A stretch of DNA of 64,000 nucleotides. Origin: Acidobacteriota bacterium. GTDB taxonomy: Bacteria > Acidobacteriota > Thermoanaerobaculia > Multivoradales > J023. The notes under the pieces were generated by a model. The model was not told where the DNA came from. It was given only the letters and a program-made list of their open reading frames with translations, and ran no database searches. A program made the position numbers and the translations under genes. Location of the stretch: the NCBI GenBank assembly GCA_029263315.1, contig JAJCXR010000045.1, positions 186,001 through 250,000 on the forward strand. Reading direction: 5' to 3'. Below are positions 34,250-43,286 of the stretch, in pieces; within the stretch, counting starts at the first letter, position 1; each line of letters begins with the position of its first letter.

Positions 34250-34615
34250 ATGGCTGATTTAAAAGAAAGCGTCCAAAAGATTGCGGAAATCGAAGGATTT
34301 ATCGGCGTCAGTGTTGTTGACAGCAACAGCGGCATGATGCTCCATTCCGAAGGCGGCGGCTCCGCCATCAATCTCGAGCTGGCCGCAGCCGGCAATACGG
34401 AGGTGGTTCGGGCCAAGCGCAAGACCATCAACAACCTCGGCTTGAACGACGAGATCGAGGACATCCTGATCACCCTCGGCAAGCAATACCATCTGATTCG
34501 TCCCCTCTCGCTGCAAGATGGACTCTTTGTCTATCTTGTGCTCGACAAGGCCCGCGGCAATCTGGCGATGGCCAGATTCTTGCTGTCCGATGTCGAAAAA
34601 GCGATGGTTATCTGA
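34250..34615 (+). CDS. Stand-alone roadblock/LC7-like protein 1
   Basis: A 121-aa single-domain roadblock/LC7 protein. The pattern IEGFIGVSVVDSNSGMML, EIEDILITLGKQYHLIRPL and GLFVYLVLDKARGNLAMAR closely resembles the C-terminal domain of the preceding fusion protein. I chose ATG at 34250, because AAAGGA lies 7 nt upstream, over the GTG at 34244. Members of this fold (MglB, LAMTOR, Bam-type) dimerise and act as GAP or platform for Ras-like GTPases. It lies 75 bp after the fusion gene and 54 bp before a paralogue. Confidence 0.85.
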   Translation: MADLKESVQKIAEIEGFIGVSVVDSNSGMMLHSEGGGSAINLELAAAGNTEVVRAKRKTINNLGLNDEIEDILITLGKQYHLIRPLSLQDGLFVYLVLDKARGNLAMARFLLSDVEKAMVI

Positions 34616-34669
34616 TTCCTAGAGCGACCACTGAACCCAAACAACCCATTGACTAAGGAGTACTGAGAT

Positions 34670-35038
34670 ATGGCGTCCGAAAAAGAAGCAGTCGAAGCGT
34701 TTGAAAAGATCAAGGCTGAAATCCCTGGTTTCATTGCCGCCTCCCTGGTGGACCTCGACTCGGGCATGACCCTGGCCGTGACCTCCGCCAGACCCGATTT
34801 CGACCTGGCGGCTGCCAGCGCTTTCAATAGTGAAATCGTCAAGCAGAAGGTCAAGACGATTGAGGCCTTGGGTCTCAAATCAAACCTCGAGGATATCCTG
34901 CTCACTTTGAGCGATCAGCTGCATATCATCAAGATGGTGGGGTCCGGCTCCTTCATCTATCTGGCGGCGGAGCGGGCGACGAGCAATCTCGCCATCATCC
35001 GTTCCTCGGTGACCAAACACACCGCTGGGCTCAGCTGA
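34670..35038 (+). CDS. Stand-alone roadblock/LC7-like protein 2
   Basis: A 122-aa paralogue of the preceding protein: PGFIAASLVDLDSGMTLAV, LEDILLTLSDQLHIIKMV and SFIYLAAERATSNLAIIR. It diverges at the GKQYHLIR block, which is SDQLHIIK here, so the two are not interchangeable. They could form a heterodimer, as MglB and LAMTOR-type proteins do. AAGGAG lies about 9 nt before the ATG. A hairpin-rich gap of 121 bp follows before the GTPase gene. Confidence 0.85.
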   Translation: MASEKEAVEAFEKIKAEIPGFIAASLVDLDSGMTLAVTSARPDFDLAAASAFNSEIVKQKVKTIEALGLKSNLEDILLTLSDQLHIIKMVGSGSFIYLAAERATSNLAIIRSSVTKHTAGLS

Positions 35039-35056
35039 GCCGAGGCGTAATTCCTG

Positions 35057-35122
35057 ACGTCGACGCCGCCGGCTGACGCCTGTGTCGTCGACGTTCGGAC
35101 CGGCCGTGCGCCGCGCTAGCGC
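35057..35122 (+). promoter_or_regulatory. Hairpins between roadblock and GTPase genes
   Basis: ACGTCGACG (35057-35065) pairs perfectly with CGTCGACGT (35086-35094), and a self-complementary GCGCTAGCGC follows at 35113-35122. No U-tract is present. It may act as mRNA processing or partial attenuation inside the operon, lowering GTPase output relative to the roadblock proteins. Confidence 0.4.
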
Positions 35123-35159
35123 CGCGTTGCCGCCGCCTAGGACTTTCTAGATTTCAAAT

Positions 35160-36677
35160 ATGGCACTGCTCGATACTGAACAGCGTTGCATCGTCCTACG
35201 GGCCGTCTACGACGGTCCCGCTTTGGCGGGCAAGACGACGAATCTACGGTCCTTGGCAAAGAGCCTGGGAGCGGACATCTATTCGGCCGAAGAGGCCGAG
35301 GGGCGGACGCTGTATTTTGACTGGGTCGACTACGTGGGGGGCCTGTTCGAAGGTTTGCCGATACGTTGCCAAATCGTCAGTGTTCCTGGGCAGCAAGTGC
35401 TGCAAAGCCGGCGGCGCATGCTGCTGGAGACGGCGGACGTGGTCGTTTTTGTAGCCGACTCGCGACCCGGGCAACTGGAATCGAACGTTCGATCTTTTGC
35501 CCTGTTGCAAGAGGTCATGGGGATCAAAGATCCAGCCCTCGGCATCGTCGTGCAAGCGAACAAGCGAGATGTCGCGGGGGGCGTTTCGCTCGATACTTTA
35601 CAAGAGGCCTTGAACCATGACGTACCGCTCGCCATGACGTCGGCCTCAGCGGAGCGCGGCGAAGGGGTGCGCGAGACTTTTATCCTGGCGGTACGGCTAG
35701 CCCTCGACCGCGTTCGCGAGCTTCAGGAGCGGCAAGCGCTTCCCCGGCTGAGCCCGGATGTCGACGATGGCCCCGGGCTGCTGGAGGCGATGCAAACGGC
35801 GGAGATGAGTGCCGTTCCAAGCTTGACCACAGCGGCTTACGGTGGAGCCGAGCGGCGAGCCTCTGAAAGTTCCGGTGTCGTGGGGCCCGGGACCGCGACG
35901 GCCGACCCACCAGGCACGTCCCGGAAGGCGTTACCATCGGCCACAAACGGTCCATTGTTTCCCAGTGCTTCCGTGCCCCCTGGTTTGGTTTGGCCGCCCG
36001 TCGAAGGCCGGGTCAGAGTGCACGAGTCGGCCCGTGCTGAGACCCGGCTCGAGCGCAGCCCCGGCGGTGACTGGCTCGGCTATTCCGCCGGTTGGAAGCT
36101 GCGAGCTCCACTTGAAGGCCTGTTCTTCGAGCCCGAGCCGGCTCGGGCAGCCCTGCTCGGCTGGGTCCGCTGGCACGTCTCCGTAGGCGGGCATATGTCG
36201 GAAAATCGCAGCCTCGTCTTGATGCCGGAAGCCAACGGCGTCTGGCGGCTATGGCAGATCGTGCGCCGTGTGCCCTCTTTGCACGATCTCGCCAAGGATT
36301 TGTTTTCCCAGTCGGATGACGTGGTGCTCGGCAGAGGGCTCTTTCGTATCATCGATCTTCGTTTGCGGGCCCAGAAAGAGCTGGTGGTCGAAGGTCGACT
36401 CGGGCGACTCGATCTGGCCTCGGTCGGCATCTCTGATGCCGGGGCGCCGATGTTCATCGGTTTCTCCCCCTATCCAGGTGAATATCCGGGACCTCAGGCG
36501 GTGTCATTCGACGAAACCCGTTTACTGCGAACCGAGCTCGTACCGTTTGTGCACGGTGAGCTCAAGTTGGCACCGCGCAGGCTCCCGACGGTCTTGGCAA
36601 GCTTTCAGGACGCCGCTTCGCAGAGCCATCGCAGCGAGATCGCCGCCGCAATTCAACAGATCCTGTTGGGCCGCTGA
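35160..36677 (+). CDS. MglA-like Ras-superfamily GTPase with long C-terminal domain
   Basis: A 505-aa protein. Residues 1-185 are an MglA/Arf-like GTPase: P-loop GPALAGKTT (19-27), a GRTLYFDW switch I region (Arg50 at the place of the MglA intrinsic arginine finger, Thr51), SVPGQ (74-78) in place of DxxG as in MglA, a VVFVADS strand, and NKRD (134-137). A Pro/Ser-rich linker follows (about 200-285). The C-terminal 220 residues (GDWLGYSAGWKLRAPLEGLF, WQIVRRVPSLHDLAKDLF, FIGFSPYPGEYPGP) are a domain I cannot identify. MglA itself is only about 195 aa. There is no strong ribosome-binding site. Three roadblock domains are encoded directly upstream. Confidence 0.85.
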   Translation: MALLDTEQRCIVLRAVYDGPALAGKTTNLRSLAKSLGADIYSAEEAEGRTLYFDWVDYVGGLFEGLPIRCQIVSVPGQQVLQSRRRMLLETADVVVFVADSRPGQLESNVRSFALLQEVMGIKDPALGIVVQANKRDVAGGVSLDTLQEALNHDVPLAMTSASAERGEGVRETFILAVRLALDRVRELQERQALPRLSPDVDDGPGLLEAMQTAEMSAVPSLTTAAYGGAERRASESSGVVGPGTATADPPGTSRKALPSATNGPLFPSASVPPGLVWPPVEGRVRVHESARAETRLERSPGGDWLGYSAGWKLRAPLEGLFFEPEPARAALLGWVRWHVSVGGHMSENRSLVLMPEANGVWRLWQIVRRVPSLHDLAKDLFSQSDDVVLGRGLFRIIDLRLRAQKELVVEGRLGRLDLASVGISDAGAPMFIGFSPYPGEYPGPQAVSFDETRLLRTELVPFVHGELKLAPRRLPTVLASFQDAASQSHRSEIAAAIQQILLGR

Positions 36678-36821
36678 GGGCTTCGGCTTGCTGAGAATCG
36701 TGCTGCGGCTGAGGGCCCGGTGTGACCGCTCGACGACCCAAGCCGGTAGCATCGGGGTGGCGAGCTCCCGCGGGGCCGCTGCCACAAGGCGGCTCGCATC
36801 TTTTGCGACGGTGGGTGAGTG

Positions 36822-37889
36822 ATGTCTCCAGGAATTGAGCCAGTGGCAGAACGAAGCTTTGAAGAGTCGATTCTTTGGTCTCATCGTACTCCGATTGTCG
36901 CCATCGACGGTTCCCGGTGTATTCGCTATGCCAACCAAGCCGCGTATGAATTGCTCGCCGTGGGCGGCAGAATCATCGACGGCGAAGACATCCTCGCTCT
37001 CTTCAACGGCCACAAGAGCCTGTCCCAAGCGCTCCACCGGGCGGCCCACGAAAAGCGAGAGCAGACCATCAAGCTGCCGCTCCACCGCGGAAGCACTGTG
37101 CTTCAGGTCGCCATGACCCTTTCCCTCATCTCCAACCAAGAGATGCCGCTGACCTTCAGTCTCGTCATGCACGATATCGAGCGCCGCCAATTGCTCGACG
37201 AACGTCTGCTTCAGCTCGAACGGATCACCGCCGCGGAGCGTCTGATCGCGGGGTTTGCGCACCAACTCCGGAATCCTCTGGCGGCCATCTCCGCCCTGGT
37301 CGAGAATCTTGCGGCCGAAACACCGGCAGACGATCCGAGGGTGGAATACACCGAGCGGGTGCTCAACCAAGTGGCCCAGATGGAAGAATTGATCCGGTCC
37401 TGTGTCGCCTTCAGCCCCGATCTCTCGGTGGTGCAGCAACGCTCGGCAGCAAAGCTCCTCGGTCGCACCGCCATCGACGCCTTTGCGGCGCGCCATGGCG
37501 TTGCGCCTCGTCTAGTGGTGGACAAGGGCACCAGCGATGTTACCGTCAACAAGAAGCAGGTCACCAAATGCTTGCGGCTGCTGTTGGAGAGGGCCTTCAA
37601 AGCCTGCGGCGATGCCAGTAAGATGGCGCTCCTCGTATCGCAGGACCCGGTTGCCGCCGGCCAGCAATTTGTACGATTTGTGGTGGTCGACGAGGGGCCC
37701 GCCATCGATAAAGTGGACCTCGGAATGCTCTTCGAGCCCTTCTACACCACGGGAGCGAAGGGTGTGGGGTTGGGGCTGGCAATCGCTCAGATCCTCGCCC
37801 TGCGCAACGGAGGAATGCTCGAGGTTCTTTCCCAGACCGGCGGCACCCAACTCATTCTCAGGCTGCCGGTGGCGGATAGCGCCGACTAA
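36822..37889 (+). CDS. PAS-type soluble histidine kinase with degenerate N-box
   Basis: A 355-aa kinase without membrane segments. The PAS-like domain spans about 15-120 ([20 protein letters not shown]). The dimerisation/phosphoacceptor motif is [13 protein letters not shown] with His147. The ATPase domain has DEGPAID (G1/D box), FEPFYTTG (F box) and GVGLGLAIA (G2). The N-box, normally containing an Asn that binds Mg-ATP, reads [13 protein letters not shown] and lacks it, so ATP turnover may be weak or absent. I chose ATG at 36822 over GTG at 36819. It starts 144 bp after the GTPase stop and 8 bp before the hybrid kinase gene. Confidence 0.85.
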   Translation: MSPGIEPVAERSFEESILWSHRTPIVAIDGSRCIRYANQAAYELLAVGGRIIDGEDILALFNGHKSLSQALHRAAHEKREQTIKLPLHRGSTVLQVAMTLSLISNQEMPLTFSLVMHDIERRQLLDERLLQLERITAAERLIAGFAHQLRNPLAAISALVENLAAETPADDPRVEYTERVLNQVAQMEELIRSCVAFSPDLSVVQQRSAAKLLGRTAIDAFAARHGVAPRLVVDKGTSDVTVNKKQVTKCLRLLLERAFKACGDASKMALLVSQDPVAAGQQFVRFVVVDEGPAIDKVDLGMLFEPFYTTGAKGVGLGLAIAQILALRNGGMLEVLSQTGGTQLILRLPVADSAD

Positions 37890-37896
37890 TGATCCG

Positions 37897-39834
37897 ATGA
37901 TGATGTCGCCCATTTTCATTGCCGAGTCTTTGGAGCTGGTCGCCATGGCGGCGGTCGTTTTCAGCTGTTGGTTGATCGGCCGGCGAGAGGCGCTGAGCAA
38001 AGAATCAGGCTGGAATCTGATTTCTTCTGGTTTGCTGCTGGTCCTCTTAAGTTTGCCCCTGAAGGCCATCGCGCACTCGCTACAGGTCGAATGGTGGCCG
38101 ATCCTGGATCCACTTCTGCTCAGCGTCTTGGTGGACACCGGCGGTATCATCTTGATCGTTTTAGGGCTCTGGCGTTGGCTGCCAAAGGTCACAGCGCGGC
38201 ATCGGGCCTTGCGCAAGCTCTCGGCCAAGGCAAGACACCTCGAGGCCCTGGCTGAGTCGAGCTCCTCGGAGCTCGAGACTCGAGTCGTCGCCTTTGAGCT
38301 CGAACGGGCCCAGAGGCGGAGCAGCGAGTCGATCCTCGCCACGGTTGTCGACAGCACGCCGATCGTCTTGCTGGCCACCGACCAGAAAGGGCTGATCACC
38401 GTCGCCCAGGGGCGATCCCTCACCGCCATCACCAGCCTGGCGCGCCGGGAGCTGACCGGACGTCATATTTCCGAAGTATTGCCGTCCGTCGAAGGGGACC
38501 TGCCGAAGGTGCTCGACGGGAGGACGGTGACCAAAGATGTCCGGTCGTTGGGATGTGTTGTGCGTTTCCGCCTGGGACCACGGGATGACACGGAAGGGGT
38601 CCCCAGCGGAATTGTCGCTGTAGGTCACGACATCACCGACCTCGACGCAAAGGAACAGTTGCTGCAGGAGGCCAAATCGACTGCCGAAAAGGCCAACGCC
38701 GCCAAGAGCCAGTTCGTGGCCAATATGAGCCACGAGATCAGAACTCCGCTCTCCGGGATATTGGGCCTGTCAGAGCTGCTGCTGCTCGAAGACGACCTAC
38801 CGCCCGCGGCGCGGGAGTGTGCGGAGCGCATCGAATCGTCGGCCGATGGCCTGGCGACCTTGGTCGGCAAGGTGCTCGACTTCTCCAAGATCGAGGCCGA
38901 GATGTTGACCTTGGAAGAGGTGGATTTCCGGCCGGCCGAGGTATTGGCGAAGTTGCAGGCGATGATGGCGCACCAAGCGACCCATGCGGGATTGAAGCTG
39001 CGCATCGAATGTCCGAACGATCGCATCGTGCTCAACGGGGACCCGATGCGGCTGATGCAAATTCTGACCAACCTGGTGGGCAACTCGATCAAGTTCGCTT
39101 CGCGAGGGGAGGTTGTCGTTCACCTGGAGGTGGGGGAGCAGACCGCCGATGGGCGCCTTCCCATGCGCTGCTCGGTCAGCGATCAAGGGCTCGGTATCTC
39201 TCTGGAGAATCAAGCCGTCCTCTTCGAGCCCTTCACCCAGGCCAGTCGCTCCACCGCTCGTGAATACGGGGGGACTGGCCTCGGGCTGGCGATCACCAAG
39301 AGTCTGGTGGAGCTGATGGGCGGTTCCATCTCCGTCGACAGCGTACCCGGTCGAGGCTCGACATTTGTCTTCGATGGACTCTTCTCGCCTCCCCAGGGCC
39401 GCGGCTCTCACCGTGTCTTGACCAACGGGCCGATGGCGTCGGTCAAGTCGGAGCTCGCTCCCATCCTGGTGGTCGACGACGACAGCGTCAATCGAATGGT
39501 GATGGTGCACCTGTTGGAATCCCTTGGCTATGCCCCCTACGGTGTCGGCGATGGGCAAGAGGCGCTCATCCAGTTGGAGGAGAGCACCTATGACTTGGTG
39601 CTCATGGACTGCCAGATGCCAGTTCTCGATGGATTTGATGCGACCCGCATCCTGCGCAACCGCGAAGCCGATGGCCAGCGCCTGCCGGTGATCGCCTTGA
39701 CCGCCAACGCCTTGATCGGCCAGCGGGAGCGCTGCCTCGCCGTCGGCATGGACGACATCCTCACCAAACCGGTTCGCCAGAACGATCTGACAGAGGTCCT
39801 AGAGCGGTGGTTGCCGGACCCGTCGTCCGGATAG
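37897..39834 (+). CDS. Membrane hybrid histidine kinase (2-3 TM, PAS, HisKA, HATPase, REC)
   Basis: A 645-aa hybrid kinase. The N-terminal 95 residues hold two or three hydrophobic helices ending in [11 protein letters not shown], followed by a coiled coil (100-145), a PAS domain (about 145-250), HisKA with [16 protein letters not shown] (His279), and a HATPase with [11 protein letters not shown] and [13 protein letters not shown]. The C-terminal receiver has Asp in [13 protein letters not shown]. The frame is open back to 37537, but the real start is one of three tandem ATGs at 37897, 8 bp after the previous gene. The transmembrane region is related to that of the hybrid kinase at 52447 (both end in WRWLP), so they are paralogues. 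Confidence 0.92.
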   Translation: MMMSPIFIAESLELVAMAAVVFSCWLIGRREALSKESGWNLISSGLLLVLLSLPLKAIAHSLQVEWWPILDPLLLSVLVDTGGIILIVLGLWRWLPKVTARHRALRKLSAKARHLEALAESSSSELETRVVAFELERAQRRSSESILATVVDSTPIVLLATDQKGLITVAQGRSLTAITSLARRELTGRHISEVLPSVEGDLPKVLDGRTVTKDVRSLGCVVRFRLGPRDDTEGVPSGIVAVGHDITDLDAKEQLLQEAKSTAEKANAAKSQFVANMSHEIRTPLSGILGLSELLLLEDDLPPAARECAERIESSADGLATLVGKVLDFSKIEAEMLTLEEVDFRPAEVLAKLQAMMAHQATHAGLKLRIECPNDRIVLNGDPMRLMQILTNLVGNSIKFASRGEVVVHLEVGEQTADGRLPMRCSVSDQGLGISLENQAVLFEPFTQASRSTAREYGGTGLGLAITKSLVELMGGSISVDSVPGRGSTFVFDGLFSPPQGRGSHRVLTNGPMASVKSELAPILVVDDDSVNRMVMVHLLESLGYAPYGVGDGQEALIQLEESTYDLVLMDCQMPVLDGFDATRILRNREADGQRLPVIALTANALIGQRERCLAVGMDDILTKPVRQNDLTEVLERWLPDPSSG

Positions 39835-39918
39835 CCGCAAGGCATGCCTACTCAGCGACTGCAGTCGGGACATGCTCTGCGGCGTCGGGGAGGATTCAGG
39901 TAGACTGACGGTCCAATA

Positions 39919-41622
39919 ATGAAAGCCCTCGTCTCCCAACTCTCTTTTTTCGTCAGCGATCACCAAGCGCGCCGCAACCTGGGTGCGTTGTTGAAGTTTT
40001 TCCTCTTCATGCTGGGCGTGATGCTCGTCTACACGACGATGTTTCACTACCTGATGCTGCGCTTCGAAGGCCAGGAACATTCGTGGTTGACGGGTTTCTA
40101 CTGGACCCTCACCGTCATGAGCACCCTGGGTTTCGGAGACATCACCTTCCACACCGACATCGGCCGGTTGTTCAGTATCCTGGTGCTCCTGTCGGGCACC
40201 GTGTTACTTCTCATCATGCTGCCCTTCGCCTTCATCCGCTTTTTCTATGCGCCGTGGCTGGAAGCGCAGATCCGACATAGCGCGCCCCGTTCGGTGGGCC
40301 CCAAGATGGCGGGGCACGTCATCATTTGCTGCTACGACGCGATCGCCCAGGGGTTGATTCAGAAGCTCGAGTTCAACCACATTCCCTACTTCGTGCTCGA
40401 GGCCGACCCGGTGGCGGCGGCGCGCATGATGGATGGAGACATCTCGGTGGTCACCGGAGAGGTGGACAGCAGCGCCACCTATGAGCGTCTGCGGGTGGCG
40501 AAGGCCCTTGCGGTTATCGCCAACGCCGAGGACACCACCAATACCAATATCATCCTCACCGTCCGCAATGTCAGCCCCGATGTGCCGATCTTCTCCCTGG
40601 CGGAGGACGAAGATTCCATCGACATTCACGAGCTCAGCGGCGCCACCTACACTTTGCCGCTCAAGCAAAAGCTCGGCGAGCATCTGGCGGCGCGCATCAC
40701 CGCCGGACCGGACGTCGCCCATGTCGTCGGTCGGTTCCAAGACCTACAGATTGTCGAGTTTGTGGTTCACGAAACGGAATTGGTCCACAAAACGCTCAAG
40801 GAAACGGGCTTGCGAGAGCGCACCGGCATCAACGTCGTGGGGGTGTGGGAGGAGGGACGGCTGCAATCTGTCCACCCCGACCTGGTGCTCTCACCGTTCT
40901 CCGTTCCGGTGGCTGTGGGTACCGAGGAGAACGTCAAGCGGCTCAACGATCTTCTCGGCGCTGGGGATACCACCCAACGTCCGGTGCTGGTGATCGGCGG
41001 TGGCAAGGTCGGCCGCACCACCGCCAAGGCATTGAAACGTCGCGGCCTCGCGGTGCGCGTGGTGGAGAAAGACGAGACCCTGCGCAAGGTCATCAAGAAG
41101 CAGATCGGTGACCCGACCATCGGCGACGCTGCGGACCGTGATGTACTGCTCAGGGCGGGACTGGAAAGTGCCGGTGCGGTGGTGCTCACCACCAACAGCG
41201 ATGCGGTGAATATCCACCTCACGGTCTACTGTCGGCGGTTGAAATCGGAGCTCAACATCGTCAGCCGCATCACCCACGAACGCAACACCGAAGCCATTTA
41301 CCGGGCGGGGGCCGACTTCGCCCTCAGCTATCCGTCGCTGGGCCGCGAATACATCATCGCCCGATTGCTGGGACGGGAACCGGTCATGGTGGGTGAGGGG
41401 GGCGATTTTTTTCTCGTTCCCGTCCCCCAATCCCTGGCTGGCGTCTCCCTCGAGGCCAGCAAAATCGGGCAGCGCTCGGGCCTCATCGTGATCGCCATCG
41501 AAGAGGGTCAACAGGTGACCCGAACCAATCCCACCCCCGACACCCTCCTGGCCTTGGACCAAAAGTTGCTGATGATCGGAACGGCCGCCCAGCGCATGGC
41601 TTTCTCGGAAGCGTTCGAGTAG
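39919..41622 (+). CDS. Two-TM potassium channel with two RCK/TrkA domains
   Basis: A 567-aa channel subunit. Two membrane helices (about 25-48 and 82-108) flank a pore loop with filter TLGFGD at residues 69-74 instead of the usual TVGYGD; TLGFGD is seen in some bacterial channels. The first RCK domain begins at GHVIICCYDAIAQ (NAD-binding glycines partly lost) and the second at RPVLVIGGGKVGRTTAKAL, with a full GxGxxG-type loop and an acidic residue after it (VVEKDE). The arrangement resembles GsuK/MthK-type tandem-RCK channels. It starts 84 bp after the hybrid kinase and may be read with the signalling operon. Confidence 0.9.
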   Translation: MKALVSQLSFFVSDHQARRNLGALLKFFLFMLGVMLVYTTMFHYLMLRFEGQEHSWLTGFYWTLTVMSTLGFGDITFHTDIGRLFSILVLLSGTVLLLIMLPFAFIRFFYAPWLEAQIRHSAPRSVGPKMAGHVIICCYDAIAQGLIQKLEFNHIPYFVLEADPVAAARMMDGDISVVTGEVDSSATYERLRVAKALAVIANAEDTTNTNIILTVRNVSPDVPIFSLAEDEDSIDIHELSGATYTLPLKQKLGEHLAARITAGPDVAHVVGRFQDLQIVEFVVHETELVHKTLKETGLRERTGINVVGVWEEGRLQSVHPDLVLSPFSVPVAVGTEENVKRLNDLLGAGDTTQRPVLVIGGGKVGRTTAKALKRRGLAVRVVEKDETLRKVIKKQIGDPTIGDAADRDVLLRAGLESAGAVVLTTNSDAVNIHLTVYCRRLKSELNIVSRITHERNTEAIYRAGADFALSYPSLGREYIIARLLGREPVMVGEGGDFFLVPVPQSLAGVSLEASKIGQRSGLIVIAIEEGQQVTRTNPTPDTLLALDQKLLMIGTAAQRMAFSEAFE

Positions 41623-41663
41623 TTAGCGTCTCGCCGTCGCGCCGAGGCTCAGACCACCTAGGG

Positions 41664-43286
41664 TCACCACCTGGGCCTCGCCAGATCCCCCAAGATCCTT
41701 CGTATCGCCTGTTGCACCTCGGCATCGCCGTTGTCCGCCGCTGCCATCAGCAGGGGCATCGGCGATCGCACGTCGAGCCGTGAGGCCGCCGCCCGGCGCA
41801 CCCGTGCGTTGGCATCGTTCAAAGCCAGCTGCCAGATATCCAGGGGGACATCGGGCACCAGCCCGAGGGCCGCATTTTCTCGCAGGATGGAGGGGGTTTC
41901 GGAGCTGAAGACCTGCCGCAGGCCCTCATCGAGACGGGCCTGGGCCAGGAAGGAGAGAAAGTCCCGCTGGCGAAACGTCGAGAGGTGAAGCAGGGAGGTA
42001 CGACGGAAGGTGTCGAGCCATTCTTGATGGTTCCCTTCGGCCAACCATCGGTGGATGGTGGCCTGGTCTTCGGGCAGGATCTCGATACGTCCCAAACGGT
42101 GGATCAGCTCGGAGCGCAGGTGCCGTCGGCTGCCGACGCTGAGCTCCTCGAAGTCGAGGTAGAGCAACTCGAGAAACAGTTGCGCAAACCGCGACTCGTT
42201 GACCCGGTCGGGCCATTTGGGGGGTGTGCCCGGCACCGCCGTCGAGCAGGACCAGCTGCTGTTGAGATAGTAGGAATGGTCCTCGAAGGAGGATTCCAGG
42301 CGCTGGGCGCTGAGTGAGCCGCGGTGGAGTCCAAGGTTGTGGATGCGCTGCCGCTCGCTGAGCAGAAACGAAGTCAGAGCTTCGGCCAGGGGGCGGTAGA
42401 CCTCAGGATTCTGTCGGCAGAGATTGCACGGCCAGCCGTTGGGGCACTGTTTTTCGATGCGACGGTTGAGGTCGCCGAGGGCCTTGGCGTCCCCCCGCAA
42501 ACCGCTGATCGCCAGCTCGAGACCGGCCTGCGGATCGGCGCTCAAGCCCCGCAGCCAGCCGTGAATCTGGGCGAAGATCTCCAGCCTGCCGCCGGGTGCC
42601 TGGGACCCGCCGTAGCCGAGCATGCAGGCATTGGGGAAGAGATCCCGATAGGCCTCTTGCACGCCGCCGATCTGTTGGATGGCGGCCAGCAAGCGCTCGA
42701 ATTCGTCCTCCCTCACCCGCGTCTCGTGCATGACGTGTTGCACGTAGGCGACGGGATCGCCAGAAAAGGCGGACTTGACGTCGGTACGGCAACCTTGCAG
42801 CAGAACCAGGGAGGGGTGGGTGAAGAAATCGGCGGCTTCGGCCTCGAGACCCTCCAGGGTGAGGGCCAAGGCTTCGGTGTCGAAACGTCCCCGTCCGTGG
42901 TCCCCGGAGAAGCCGGAGGCATGGTGGCCGGACATGGACAGCAGGTCGATGCGGCGGAAATTTGGCGCGTCGACGACAAATCGGGCATTGCGCCCCAAAT
43001 AGGGAGGACGAAAGACCCACATCTCGTCGCTGTGGTACGCCACCCCCTGCTCGATCATGGCGACCGGGCAGCCGGTATCGCGGCGGCACGGGTCGACGCA
43101 GAGGTGGCTGACCAAAACATCGTGCTCGATGGGCAGGTTGTAGTCCAAGAGCAGAACCCGCAGGGGAGGCACGGTGGAGGAGGCCGCGGCGGCGACGCCC
43201 GGAGGGCTGAGCAGTAGTCCCCAGAACAGGGCCATGCTGGCGACCAGGGCGGCGTTGCGCTGGCAGGTAAAGAGGGAAGGGCTCAT
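41664..43286 (-). CDS. Exported protein with caspase/CHAT-like His-Cys signature and C-terminal HEAT-like repeats
   Basis: A protein of 540 aa from the Met at 43286, where a signal peptide starts (hydrophobic 11-36). The frame extends further upstream but would overlap the kinase gene. Residues 40-230 have a clan-CD cysteine-peptidase-like pattern: a hydrophobic strand then SMSGHHASGF (His121/122), a second strand then LVLLQGC (Cys166), and later NACMLGYGGSQAPG. A Cys cluster (CPNGWPCNLC) and helical repeats resembling HEAT units (about 430-535, VRRAAASRLDV) follow. I infer a secreted caspase/CHAT-like peptidase or pseudo-peptidase; no close family is recognised. The ATGA overlap with the ChvG-like kinase means coupled translation. 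Confidence 0.65.
   Translation of the reverse strand: MSPSLFTCQRNAALVASMALFWGLLLSPPGVAAAASSTVPPLRVLLLDYNLPIEHDVLVSHLCVDPCRRDTGCPVAMIEQGVAYHSDEMWVFRPPYLGRNARFVVDAPNFRRIDLLSMSGHHASGFSGDHGRGRFDTEALALTLEGLEAEAADFFTHPSLVLLQGCRTDVKSAFSGDPVAYVQHVMHETRVREDEFERLLAAIQQIGGVQEAYRDLFPNACMLGYGGSQAPGGRLEIFAQIHGWLRGLSADPQAGLELAISGLRGDAKALGDLNRRIEKQCPNGWPCNLCRQNPEVYRPLAEALTSFLLSERQRIHNLGLHRGSLSAQRLESSFEDHSYYLNSSWSCSTAVPGTPPKWPDRVNESRFAQLFLELLYLDFEELSVGSRRHLRSELIHRLGRIEILPEDQATIHRWLAEGNHQEWLDTFRRTSLLHLSTFRQRDFLSFLAQARLDEGLRQVFSSETPSILRENAALGLVPDVPLDIWQLALNDANARVRRAAASRLDVRSPMPLLMAAADNGDAEVQQAIRRILGDLARPRW

Noticed and set aside
36819..36821. GTG start for the PAS kinase
   Set aside because: ATG immediately follows at 36822 and fits the upstream purine-rich stretch at least as well.
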